Of a stretch of DNA of 64,000 nucleotides, positions 22,552-33,588 are shown piece by piece. The number at the start of each line of letters is the position of its first letter. Within the stretch, counting starts at the first letter, position 1. Origin of the DNA: Earliella scabrosa (taxonomy: Eukaryota; Basidiomycota; Agaricomycetes; Polyporales; Polyporaceae). Under the pieces are notes generated by a model. It ran no database searches and had not been told where the DNA came from. It worked only from the letters and a program-made list of their open reading frames with translations. The translations under genes and the position numbers were made by a program. The stretch lies in contig JABYQQ010000012.1 in the NCBI GenBank assembly GCA_022605405.1, forward strand, positions 682,001 to 746,000, written 5' to 3'.

Positions 22552-23110
22552 CCGAACGGATCAGCGCACGACCCGATCGACTCTGCACGGAACGCAACGT
22601 ACCCATCCGGACAAAACGGAGCAGCGCGCGACGCGGCTGCTTCAGACCGATCGACTCTGCACAGAACGCGACGTCCCGAACGGCGCAGCGTAGGCGCATC
22701 TTGCTCCAGACCGAACGGATCGGCGCACGACCCGATCGACTCTGCACGGAACGCAACGTACCCATCCGGACAGAACGGAGCAGCGCGCGACGCGGCTGCT
22801 TCAGACCGATCAACTCTGCACAGAACGCGACGTCCCGAACGGCGCAGCGTAGGCGCATCTTGCTCCAGACCGAACGGATCGGCGCACGACCCGATCGACT
22901 CTGCACGGAACGCAACGTACCCATCCGGACAGAACGGAGCAGCGCGCGACGCGGCTGCTTCAGACCGATCGACTCTGCACAGAACGCGACGTCCCGAACG
23001 GCGCAGCGTAGGCGCATCTTGCTCCAGACCGAACGGATCGGCGCACGACCCGATCGACTCTGCACGGAACGCAACGTACCCATCCGGACAGAACGGAGCA
23101 GCGCGCGAGT
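22552..23110. repeat. 159-bp tandem array, about 3.5 near-identical copies
   Basis: Copies start at 22552, 22711, 22870 and 23029 (marker CCGAACGGATC), giving an exact 159-bp period; the last copy breaks off near 23110. Only one or two bases differ between copies. Each unit is itself a doublet: CGACTCTGCACGGAACGCAACGT and CGACTCTGCACAGAACGCGACGT-like halves occur about 80 bp apart. A more diverged copy lies at about 23270-23375. Because 159 is 53 codons, several frames stay open through the array on both strands (up to 291 codons on plus), which I take as a by-product. The array abuts the 3-prime side of the transposase gene and could be its subterminal repeats. Confidence 0.9.
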
Positions 23111-23433
23111 GCGAGGCGGCTCAGGTGAAGGTCGCTTCCGCTAGCGTGCCCAAGTCCACGGAATACGAACAGAAGATGGACGTCGAGCCCACCGTTGAAA
23201 CTCCATCGTCTCCAGCCAATCGGAGCAGTAAACATCCACCGTTTCGGAGCCTGCACAGATGGAGGTGACCGGGTTGCTTCAAACCAATCGACTCTGTACA
23301 GAACGCGACGTCCCATGGACTGAACGGCGCAACGCGGGCGCATCTTGCTCCAGACCAAACAGACCAGCGTGCGACTTCAGACTAGTATGGGTAGAGACTA
23401 AGCACGTTGGGAGGAAGTCATACAACTACTACA

Positions 23434-26400
23434 CTAAGACTGAAGATTCGAGTCAGTAAGGGAGCATAAAGATGTACGCAGATCTCGTACCCTGTCTAGG
23501 GACCGCACAACGATACACTCTTGTCCTATCTCAGCTGGCGTGTAGACCATGGCAGCGAAGTGGGCTTGGACGTCTCCGAGAGTCAGAACGCGTGCAGTCT
23601 TCCGAGCGCGATTGTAATACAGCGAACAGTTGAGGTCCTCGATCTTGCGGAAGGGATCGGCAGCCGCATGTACCTTGGACAATGGGACATACTCGTCGAC
23701 GACCAGGAACGGTTGGACGATCTGCTTCCCTTCCTCAAGACGAGAGTGTAGATAGATTTCACGAATCTGTCCTGCTTTCGGAGGTTGCGCGCCCTGGGCT
23801 CCAGGGGTATTGAATGTGATGAACGAGTTGCGCAGTTGCGCCTGCTTGGTGCCGAACGTGACATCCCCGCAATCGAGCTGTCGAAGAGGATTTGCAGTAT
23901 CAGGTAGGCCAGGTCGTTTGTCGGACAAGTTATGAATCGAGGAGAATGAGGAGCCGACACGCTCTAGAAGCGCCTTGTAGACGTCGCGGGAAAGAGTTAC
24001 GGCGGCCTTCTCCGCATATGGCGGCAACGTTGTATCTTCTGAGGAGAATGGACGAAGATTTGCCAGCCGGGGATTACTACGTGCGGCGTCTCTGAACGAC
24101 CTATTGTAGGCCTCTACCATGGACTTGAAAGGACGATCCTGGGGCCATGTCGTTGTCGCCATCAACCACCGAAGGCTTGACCCGATGTAGAAGTAGCGGA
24201 TGAAAGTTAGGGGCATGTCGTCTACGTCAAGAATCAGCAAACGATTCATGATCAGACGTCTAGACTACTTCACTTGTCTTGCTATTGGTGTTGAGATTCT
24301 GTATGATCCCATTGTATCGCTCGAATGGGAACGCCCACCACGAGTGGACTGGTCCGAAGAGTTCTAGGCACTCTCGGAGATGAAGAGAAAGGTGATGGTT
24401 GGGGACAAGAGGGTGTTTGAAGGTGTGAGCGAGATCGTTGAGATAACTGAACATGTACCGATCAAACTTCTCCGCCCTTTCCATGTCCATGCTGCGTCTC
24501 GTCGCTAGGTCCACGGCACGAACGAGGTCAAGAAAGTTGTTGAGCAAAGAGGTTTGTCTCGGCGTGGCGTCTGATGAGCCCCAGCGTCGTACAAGCGTGA
24601 TGACTAGGTTGACTAGACATTCTGTTCGCCATTGATCGGCTTTCAGCTTCCCATGAGATGGGCTACCGAAATTCTTTGGGGCCCGACGCATCCAAGACGG
24701 CAGGTGGGTTCGTACGATATCGGCCCGAACCATCTCCAGAGTGTCTTGATCCAGGATCCGGAAACGGGAGATGTCGTGCTCTACGCGAACGAGGCGGAAG
24801 TCTCGGGTCGACTCCGTTAGAACAGGAGGTAGCAGGATCTCACACTGGTTCTCCTTCCACTATTACACGGGCGGGGATGAGGATGACACGAGACGGATCT
24901 GAACGAGAAATTGCGACGCACCCAATTCAGGAGACCATTGATGTAGTCGCGCTTGGTCCAGCCGCCTATGGCCGGAGCTACATTGTTGATCTCCGCGACC
25001 GCGGCCAGGTATCCTTTGCGCGCGCGGTTGAGCCTCTTGAACGCAGCCTCTCGAATATTCTTTGCCACGAACTCAAGCCAAGACTTCTGTTCCTCGGGCG
25101 AATGAGGAGGCACCTTCTTGGAGTCGGAAGACTTGTCCTTGATGTCAACCCCCCAGAAGTCGCGACAGTGATGACGCAACGCTCCCAAGAACAGATTGTG
25201 CATTGCGTCAACTAACGCAAACCGCGTCGGATCCCAGTAAGGTAGACGAAGAAGTTCTGACCACCGGAGGCCGTGCTTTTTGAAAGTAGCCTCCCTCTCC
25301 TTCTCGGTCGTGGCATTCTTCCACTCTTCTGCACGCGCGTGGTGCTGCGCACGCGTTCTACGGGGCCACTTAGACCTATCTAGTTGCGCGATGTCCTCAC
25401 GGCGCAATTGGCAGAAAGAGCAGAAATGGGAGGACGACGAGTGACCAGCGAAGCCGGCAACTTTGCGCAGGGCAGGCAAATCGCACACAAGTGGGATGAC
25501 GGCGGCGCGGACAAGGAGGGATGCTTGATCCAGGGCCGTAGAGGTTAGGTAGATACCTCTGACCCATAGAACCAGCAGTTCATCGACAAGGGGGCGCAGG
25601 AAGTGGTTGAGCTGATGAAGCTCGGGCTCGTGTGGACCGGGTATTATGCCAGCGAGATAGATGTTCTCAGGACGATAGCGTATGTCGGGAGGAAGGTTCA
25701 GGCACGCCAGGTATATCGCCCCCACCGAATGAGACTTTCCTGCCTTCTTGTTGCCGTAGGGATTGAACCAATCGACGAACAGGGAAAAGACGAGGTGAAC
25801 GGAGCCTTCTGGCTGCCGCGAGAACGGTGTCCGACCGTCCGGACCGAGGAAGCCTCGCAAGAGTGGAGTATCCCAGATATCCTTCCAACGTCCTTTCGAA
25901 CGCCTTCGGGGATCCCAAGCATCCCGCGCTAGAGACGCGAATTGTGGTCTCTGGAAGATTTCTGCGATCCATGCGTGCATCGAGCGGTACGGGAAGAAGC
26001 GCAACGGCTCCGACTTCACGCGACCGTTGGCGGTCTTCTCCACGACCAACGGCTCCTTGCAGGTACTCCCGTCAACACGACGGAAGGTACACCGACGCGG
26101 GTAAGGGTCGTGAGGCCGGCTCTCGTTGGGGGCATACGTCGCGCGACATCTGGGACAGACGGCGTACCGAACAATGTCAGGCTCCAGATCCAGATGGGCG
26201 AGAACCGTGCGGATGTCTCCAGGGATTGCATTGACCATGTCCAGTTGAGCATCGGTCAACGCTCTTGGTAGACGCAGGTGACCATTGTTCCACATGAATG
26301 CACCGTAGATGATCGCTTGAAGAGCCGCGAGAACGAACGCGACATCGAGTTGGGCAGCCTCCGCCAACGCGTGAAGGACAGTTGCGAGCAAGAGCGCGGC

Positions 26401-27383
26401 AAGGAGGAACGGGTCCAAGGCTCTTGTTCTAGAGCCAGGAAGTTTCGCTACATGTCGTTGAGTGTTACAGTATCCTCGGGGAAAGTTTCGGCTACACTCA
26501 CGGGTGGGTACCACAGCAGGACCGTGGTGACCAGAGGAAGAGAGCTCTTTCAGATAGCGAGTGAGTAGAAACTCCGACCATGCGTCTTCTTTCAGCCCCT
26601 TCATGAGTTCCAAGTTGCTCTCTATTGTCTCGAGCAACACTTCCCGGCGGCGGTCGAGATCTTTGTCGCCGATCAGATGTAGTTGCTGAAGGGACCTATG
26701 TTGCGCCTCAAGGTTCGCCAGGACACTGAGATATATCGCATTGTGACCCTTTCCCCCAACAGGGTCTGGGATAGGATCGGAATACGAGATCGATGAAGGG
26801 ACGAGAGAGAAGTCGAGGATCAACTTGTTGGGGATCAGCTTACGCTGCGCTTCTACATTTGACTGGATCCCTGCGAGCAACCGAAGACGGGTCTTGCAGT
26901 CATGCTACGCATCGCAGTGGTTAATCAATGGTCTGCATAACCGACTGGATCAACGTACCCTCTTTGGGAGGGGACGTTCTTCTCCCGGCCCTCGATCGTC
27001 GCAAGCATTCACATCAGTGCTGTCCGGCACCTACGCAGCTGCGTCAGGGTAGGTATTCGAGATGTTGCGGCATTGACACGAACCTTATCACTGGTTTCAT
27101 GGCGCGTCTGTCGCCCTGAGGCCGGTACAACATCGTCGTCGAAGTAGTCATCATCCCGCCCAGATGACGAGTCCTGAGGCTGCGACGAAGAAGACACGGT
27201 GGCAAGGAGGATTGAGTTTGCCGCGATTGCGTTCGCCCGAACGGCGTCGACGAGGGCATGCTGCTGTACTGTCTCTGCCTTGCGATAGAGGTTCCCTGGC
27301 CGCTCTTTGTCTTCTGTGTCTTTCCAGATCTTCTCTATACACTTAGTGCATATGCAGAGATGCATTCCGTCGGGAACAGACAT
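23434..27383 (-). CDS. Tnp2-family (CACTA-like, basidiomycete) transposase, apparently intact, 1217 aa
   Basis: Six exons (27084-27383, 26959-27030, 26502-26904, 24922-26447, 24274-24838, 23434-24221) join with matching phases to 1217 residues. The N-terminus (MHLCICTKC) carries a Cys-rich motif followed by an acidic, Ser-rich linker. The core matches the Transposase_21 / Tnp2 proteins common in mushrooms: LRFFPYRSMHAWIAEIFQRP, the stretch DIWDTPLLRGFLGPDGRTPF, then LFVDWFNPYGNKKAGKSHS, the motif VGAIYLACLNLPPDIRYRPE with YLAGIIPGPHEP, then CDLPALRKVAGFAGHSSSSH preceding FCSFCQL, and the catalytic-region-like ALVDAMHNLFLGALRHHCRD. The second part has HSWWAFPFERYNGIIQ, as in DUF4218. Its role would be excision and integration of its own element. 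I found no disabling lesion. Intron 26448-26501 is 54 bp, so the frame also reads through it. Homologues usually have similar length. Confidence 0.85.
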
Positions 27384-28296
27384 CGTGGGACATGCGCCGA
27401 CCTGAGTGGCGCAAGCGGTAGTGAGAAAGACGGGGAGCGGGACAACGAGGAGCGGGACAGAGCACAACGCACTCACCTAAGGAACGGAGCGGAGCATCTT
27501 GATCGGAGTTTGTACAAGGAGAGCGTTTGTATTGTGATTATCGGAACGGAGATCACGCGCTGGATCCCGACACAGATGATGCGTATGTACCTAATACTGC
27601 TATCTAACCACGAATTCAGCAATCACTCATTGCGGCCTTCCAGAGAGGGCGATCGAACACGTGAAGATCCATCTCATATTGTTCCCGCCAGACGTTCCAC
27701 AGACATTCGAGGATGCAGCAAGTGCCGAACGCAGAGAAAGCTAGCGCCGTGGCGGAAAGCTAGGGGACAGAATGAGAGTGAGATTGTGCAGATCTGATAG
27801 TTTGTAACTTACTTCACCGGGCCAGTGGGTCACACTGTGCTGCTCTTGTGAGGAAGGCGCGCTACGCCGATAGACCAACTGCGATCGGACGCCGTGGATC
27901 TACTCGCGCAGACAACGGTCAGCGAGTCAACCTCGTCGCGTAAGTAGCGACTCACCAAAAAATGTGCAAGCACGACCAGTCCAACTGTCGAGACGAAGTC
28001 GGCCGTCGAAGAATGGTCTGATGTCCATGGTGACAGACGCTTGACCGCAGGCTTGAAAGCAAGTGATTTCAGTAACGTAACCAACACGAGACATCATGCC
28101 AATTCTAACCGGCCTTTCCCTTGGTTTTGCGACATCCTGGATCGCTGGATGTGTGGCAGTCACGCTGACCTAGGGAGAACATTAGACAGGTCAAGCGAGT
28201 GAGTTCACCTCGTACCAGCGCGCATGTGGCATCGTTGTAAGCGGTCCATGGTCGAGTTGTAGGCTGGGCGGCAGAAGACCCTGATACCTCGTCAAT
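27384..28296. other. Flank of the transposon, no gene recognised
   Basis: Only short frames are seen on both strands. The right end of the transposon may lie here. The last 100 bases follow the stop codon of the next minus-strand gene. Confidence 0.45.
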
Positions 28297-29595
28297 CTAG
28301 TGGTGGAAAGCAGTCAGACAGGAGAGGCCAGAATGAACCACAGGAGCTCTCACAGCCGCGAGCTTCGGCAGCTGCTTGGGGGCTTGTACTGAAGCGTGCG
28401 CAGTGGACGGCCGAGAATCTTCAATGATGAGTGAAGGCGAATGTTGCCGCGTAGGGGATGGCGCCGTCTCTGGGTAAGTCACAGTTGTTGAGCGCTATAG
28501 ACCGGTAGAGATTCGAAGAATGAGGGACAATACCTTGAGCGAACGTCTGCAGAACACCTACTGCGACTTCCTCCTCAACACTTGCAGCCAGACTGTTCGA
28601 AGGGCCCCCAAGAGATGTGACGAGCTCTTGCGCCAGGGAACATCCAAGACTGCCGCTTCCCGATGACAAGTCAGGAGAGCTGGTCACGTCGAGAGAAAGT
28701 GAGATTGAGCTTGATGGCGCGGGAGAAGCTGATTCGATGGCGAGAACATCAAGGGGATGCGGAAGGCACAAGGGTTCGGTGGACTCTGGAGTCTGGTCGA
28801 GGGTATCACGAAGTAGCTTGATAAGACGGGTGCCATCTTCCTCTAGCTGCTCGATGATCCCGTCGGTCTTCTGTGCCCATGTCTGGATGGACAACAAGAC
28901 CGAATTCACATCTCCTAGTTCGGTCTTCGCGCCACCTAGCTGACCACGTAGCTTATACATCTCGATTTCCAAACTGTTGTACTTCCGTCGTAGCTCCGCT
29001 ATGTCATCCACAGTTTGAATACGATGCTCCTCCATGGAATTGCGCTCGGTCTTCAAGTTCGCTACAACGCAGGCGATTAGAATGGTACGGCAAGTAGCTA
29101 TGAACGTGCTAACCTTGAGCGTGACGGTAGGAGACTCTCACGAGACGCAGACTGCTCTCCATATCTCCCCTGATGGCGGCGATCTCGGTTTCAAGTCCGG
29201 CGAGGCGCGTATCAATTGATTTCTGAGTAACGTCGTGAACGAATGCTTTCACTCATAGGGCATGTACCCACCTGTGTCTTCTGGAGGGCCAACACCGCTT
29301 TGAATAGTGCCGCATTGCACGAGTTTAGCTGGGCTAGTTCGGTAAGCGCGTCGGAATAGTCCGACTCCCACTGGCTCGCGTTGTCCTCGTCATAAGAGTC
29401 ACTGTGAAAACGCCGTGGGTATATATGCCGGGGTAGAAACATGGAATCGGAGCCCCACCTCATCCGCATCAACTGCCTCACAGCTTGCGCGGACAACTGA
29501 TATTCGGGAGGTGAGTGGTAATCAGCAAGTGGTCCTCCGTTGCCACCCGCGACAGACTTCAGATAAGTCTTCTTCGAATCGTTGACAGTAGTCAT
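28297..29595 (-). CDS. Coiled-coil protein of unknown function, 377 aa
   Basis: Four exons (29272-29595, 29114-29222, 28534-29061, 28297-28469) join with all phases closing to 377 residues. Residues 1-70 are mixed with an Arg/Tyr-rich stretch (FLPRHIYPRRFHSDSYDED). From about residue 75 to 235 the sequence is helical with heptad-like Leu/Ile/Val spacing (ALTELAQLNSCNAALFKAVL, then TRLAGLETEIAAIRGDMESS, then DIAELRRKYNSLEIEMYKLR, then SIQTWAQKTDGIIEQLEEDG), so a long coiled coil is likely. The C-terminal third is Ser/Pro-rich (SASPAPSSSISLSLDVTSSP) and presumably disordered. I do not recognise the family. It lies just downstream of, and on the same strand as, the first member of the paralogous set at 29.9-39.2 kb, so a link in function is possible but unproven. 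Confidence 0.72.
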
Positions 29596-29883
29596 GTGGA
29601 TCTGACCTGGGGCGAGGAGAGATCAGGGCGACTGCCGTGGCTGATGATAGTTGGGGGGAAGAGCGGTCGAGCGGTCGAGCAGTGGATAGGGCTTCGGTAC
29701 TCCACACAAAGGGACAACAACGTCTTGTGTGTAATGACAGACAAACATCACATTCACCACATGTCGCCTGGACAATGCGGCCTGTGGATTTAGCTACATG
29801 ACGTACATGTTGATGGACCAAAGAACAACGCTACTAGAGACGGCCTGGACGCATATCAGCAACTGCGACGCAGAGAGTGAACA

Positions 29884-30910
29884 TCACACACCTTCGACCT
29901 CGCGTCGAATGTAATACTCCGAACGCACCCACGATGGATTCTTACGCTTCTCTGACAGCAGCAACCGTCGTCCATCCTCTCGTCGATATCCCACTTTGAC
30001 CGGTTTCCAATACGGCCCGATCCTAGAGTCGTCAATCCAGACCCAAAGCTGCGACATCTTCGGGCTGGCGGTGTTGCGATGGTAGAAGAGGTCGCCGATC
30101 ATAAGCTCGTCCCGAACGAAGTCGGGAGGATGCGAGACGGAGACGGTGCCACGGGTCTCAAACCAGAATGTGAAGATGATTTGCTCCGGAATGAGAGTAT
30201 CAGGTCGCTTTTGTTGCTGCCGCATGAGGATCTAACGGCAATCAGGGCAAAGCAGCATTGAACGGACAAGACTTGCTCACTAATGGCGCACTGCTTGCGG
30301 ACCGTGGGGTCCTTGCCGGATTCAGTTGCCTCCTTACGGGTTGTGGACAGTCTTCATCGGAAGAAATCGTGTCACAGTTACTGACTCTCGCTGGCACCTG
30401 CGTGTTATGGGAGGACTCCGCGAGGTCGGGAAACGTCTCGACAATGACGTCCGGGACTGCTCGTGCGGCTACGTGGTTTGAGGATGAGGGTAGGGGACCA
30501 GAGTAGCTGATAGAGTGTTGTCGTCGAGGTTGAGCCGAAACCCGCTCGTAATCGCCGCCAACCAGCGGAGGCATCGCATGGAGCACATTCACATGGGGCT
30601 CGTGAACTGCCTTCTCAGCTGCCGGCGTCCGCCTCAACACTTCACTCACTGGTGGTTTTGCAGCACTGGTGAAGACAAGCCACGTAAGTGGCGCTCGCGA
30701 TAGATGTCCAACTTTTGCTCACCTAGGTCGCTTGGCTACGAAATCGCGCAAAATCGTCGGCTGCACGTCATGATGAAACTCCGGAGGAGAGGGGACGAAG
30801 ATCTCAAGATTGGTAGTGCAATGGGCTCGGATCCTCGTCGCAGCGTTGAAAACAAAACCGGGTGACCTGGGCGCGGGTTCGGTTCGGTTCCAGTAGTTCC
30901 ACAGGAACAT
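29884..30910 (-). CDS. Member B of an unrecognised paralogous family (C-terminal GD...W...GY..DG domain), 306 aa
   Basis: Three exons (30723-30910, 30281-30665, 29884-30231) join in phase to 306 residues from the first in-frame ATG (MFLWNYWNR). The frame continues upstream with a hydrophobic stretch (FTILPISVITPAFVGMFLWN) that would make a membrane anchor, but no ATG is found there, so the true start may lie in another exon near 31049. The middle is Pro/Ser-rich (QHSISYSGPLPSSS, ARTPRSASSAPL). The C-terminal 100 residues form the shared domain: ELMIGDLFYHRNTASP, LWVWIDDSRIGPYWKPVKVG, then YRREDGRRLLLSEKRKNPSW and VRSEYYIRR. The gene at 37960 carries the same pattern. I know no function for it. 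The layout of anchor, disordered linker and compact C-terminal domain is shared by both. Confidence 0.68.
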
Positions 30911-31047
30911 CCCTACGAAAGCTGGAGTTATGACGGAGATTGGCAGTATGGTGAACTTGGTGTGGGGGAAGCCACGACTGGCGCGGTCGAGGAGGGCATT
31001 GGTGCTAAGTAGTCGGGAGTAACAAAGCGTGTTGGAGATAGGCGCGC

Positions 31048-32928
31048 ATGGCAACCCTCGTCGCTAGCGCTTCTTACACATCAACGCTACGGAAACCTCC
31101 TCCTCCTCCTCCCGACCTACCACCTACCGCTTTCGCAGTGCGCCTGAACACACACTATGGTTCTCCAGCCTGGTGTGCAGTTTGCTCTCTGCTTCGCTCG
31201 GCCGTGAAGCAGTGGCTGCGCGAGTATCTCGCCGGCTCTTCAAATATATCGCGCGAGAGCATCCGCATACGCCAATACCGATACGAAGGCCTGCGGAGCT
31301 GGTACGTGCCGGAGATCATCCTCTGCCTACCTATCCTCCTGCAAGCTGCCCTGGCGCTCTTCTTCGTCGGCCTCCTCGATCTCCTATGGACCCTCCATCC
31401 CATTGTCGCAACCGTCGTGACAGCGGTCGTCGCGGTATCAATGCTGTTCGCGGCTACAACGAGCCTCCTTCCCCCGCTCTACGCGGACTACCCGTACAAG
31501 TCGCCGCAATACGTGGCTGCACCACCTCTCCCTCGCGCGAACGTATTCCAACTGGAAGGTGCGCGAGAAGTTCCTGACGGAGACCGGACGCCGCGCGGCC
31601 GCGCTCGACGACACCACGCTCGCGGGTGCGGACGAGATGTTCATGGACGACACGTTCCTGCACGTAGTCGTGCGCCCGTGCATGCGCGATATCGCGCCGC
31701 GCGCGGCCCTGCGCTGCGTCGACCGCAACCTCCTCCGGCGCGCGCCGAGGGTGCTGAACAGCTTGCCCTATTGGGAGCTCGCGCGGAATTTGCACACCCA
31801 CCATGGCGAGACGGTGACGCTGACGCTCATGCACCTCCTACTCGACGTGCTGCACAGGCTGAATGCGCGCAGGCAGTGCGAGCTCGAGCTCGACGGCGAG
31901 GAGGACAGAGGCGGCGGTGGCAACGAGAAAGAGGACGCGCCGCGGCGGGTGCTGCTCACCATGCATCCCGCGTGTTCCCGGGTCCCGCAAAATCCGGTTC
32001 CGGACAGGGAGCGGACTCGCGCTGTTCCGGCGCATGTTCGACGTCCTCGCGGGCGTACTGGCCGCAGAGGTCGGGCATGCCGAGCCTGAACGCTTCGTCC
32101 GCGAACCGTCGTTCAACCTCATGTTCAAGCTGTTCCAGCGCTTCCAGGACGTAAGCCATAGCTGTGCGTCCCCCTCCCTCTCTTCCCTCTTCAGCGCCCG
32201 ATCCGTGTTTCGCTTTTCACTTTAATGCGTCTTGCTCACACACGCGTCCGGATCCGTCTGACAGGTATCATGGCGTTCTGCGCGTACAGCAAGCAGACGC
32301 GCCGAGAACGCGCCGTATCGGTTCGCTTCATGGTCATCCGCGCCTCCGCGGCCCTCGCGCACGACCCCAGCAGAGCTCCGTCCATGGCGGTCCACAGCGG
32401 CCACGGCCACAACGCACCAGAGCCCGCGGAGCCCACCGCGCCGTACACAGTCGAGCCCCCCACAATATCGGCAGCTCCGAGGTCACTCTGCACAGCGAGC
32501 CGCTCTCGATGGACGACGACCGGCCGTACGCCGAGGGTCTGGCTGTGGACGAGCCAGACGATTACGGGTCCGTGCGTCCGGCGGTGCTCAAGGTGCTGGA
32601 CGATCTCGAGGGCTTCCTTTCTGCGCCTGTCGCGAAGGCGGTCGAGTTACGACCGACGACGGCGATGCTCGCAGGCGGTGCTCGCCCTCGCGAATCGGGA
32701 CAGGCAGGCGATATCGCAGGGGCTGGTTGCTGCGCTGAGCGACGTGGTCGGAGTCGCATCGTCGGCGTCGGCGCGCGCGGCGGCGGATCATGGGTACGTG
32801 CGAGACGGCTGCAGAGACAGGCAGAACGAGAAGACCAGGAGGTGAATGCCGCGCGGCAGGCTATGAGACTGCTGAGGATGTATGGGATCACGCTGTACGG
32901 ACGTGATGGATGGAGGTACTATGCTTGA
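31048..32928 (+). pseudogene. DUF6535 membrane-protein relic with several frameshifts
   Basis: The DUF6535 hallmark KQWLREYL (followed by RIRQYRYEGLRSWYVPEI) and two hydrophobic segments (PILLQAALALFFVGLLDLLW; ATVVTAVVAVSMLFAATTSL) identify the family, which is expanded in Agaricomycetes and has no firm function. Lesions: around 31157 a CA duplication shifts the frame away from the expected NTLWFSSLVCSLLSASLG reading; one extra base near 31201 restores it before KQWLREYL. One extra base near 31511 moves the following WLHHLSLARTYSNWKVREKF into another frame. Around 31980 and beyond the frame changes again before RRMFDVLAGVLAAEVGHAEP. The usual N-terminal region before the first membrane segment is missing, replaced by the start of the divergent minus-strand gene. 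It cannot make a normal DUF6535 protein. Confidence 0.75.
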
Positions 32929-33588
32929 TGCCTCAACCCTGTGTGAGGTAAGCCACTTCGTACGCGTTAGCCAGTAGTATATACCCCATGTCGCCAAAGT
33001 TTACGGGGGTTGACTGCAGGTGGTTGAGGCCTCAATGACCGCCCAGTTCTAATGGTAATAGGCTTGCAGAGGCCTTTGAGGTACACGCCACCATCATCGC
33101 ATGTCCAGTATGCTCCCGGTGGACAGACAAACAAATTCACTCCAGTCTCGCAAAGTCTCGACGTCTTCGCCACGGATTGCGACATTTTGATACACTCGCG
33201 TCAAGTGCCCACGCACTCCGCAGTCCACCCAAGAATGTATGACAGTATAGTATGAGTAAACGATCAAGATCCAAGGAGAGAATAAGAGGATGACTTCGTC
33301 GGACAGAAATCTAATTTGCTCCGGGTGCACCACCGCATCGCTCGCGACGTGGGCGAAACATACTCGCGAGCTGTTCGATCGGCGGGTTCATCAGCTCACC
33401 CAACGAACAGATGTATTAGCGTGATACAGTTTCAATGGGATACAGGCAGGACCAAGAATACAAGGAACGAATCGAGCCCGAAAAGGGACGGCGGACACAA
33501 CTTTGGCCATGGAGGCAACGGAGAGCTAGATGGCACGATGATCGTCCTAAGGGCAGCCAGGCAGAGGTAGAGTACCTTACGCTCGGTC
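32929..33588. other. Intergenic, no gene recognised
   Basis: No motif-bearing frames are seen. This is the 3-prime side of the next minus-strand gene. Confidence 0.4.

Larger units (their letters stand above)
22552..27383. mobile_element. Tnp2/CACTA-like DNA transposon, ends not determined
   Basis: The transposase gene plus the adjoining 159-bp array is proposed as the body of one element. CACTA-type elements typically carry subterminal repeats near their ends, so the array may be the left subterminal region. I could not find a convincing pair of CACTA...TAGTG termini with a 3-bp target duplication, so the extent given here is only the part I can support. Confidence 0.5.

Noticed and set aside
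22393..23268. 291-codon plus-strand open frame through the 159-bp array
   Set aside because: It is open only because the repeat unit is 53 codons and lacks stops; two other frames are open as well. No domain, signal peptide or conserved start was seen.
22533..28300. CACTA at 22533 and TAGTG at 28298 as transposon termini
   Set aside because: Beyond the five bases the putative inverted termini do not match, and no 3-bp target duplication flanks them. The words are expected by chance in this length.
30719..31054. Extending gene B to a TTG at 31054
   Set aside because: TTG is not a normal fungal start and a stop precedes it in frame. The first ATG in frame is at 30910, although the missing hydrophobic anchor makes an upstream exon possible.
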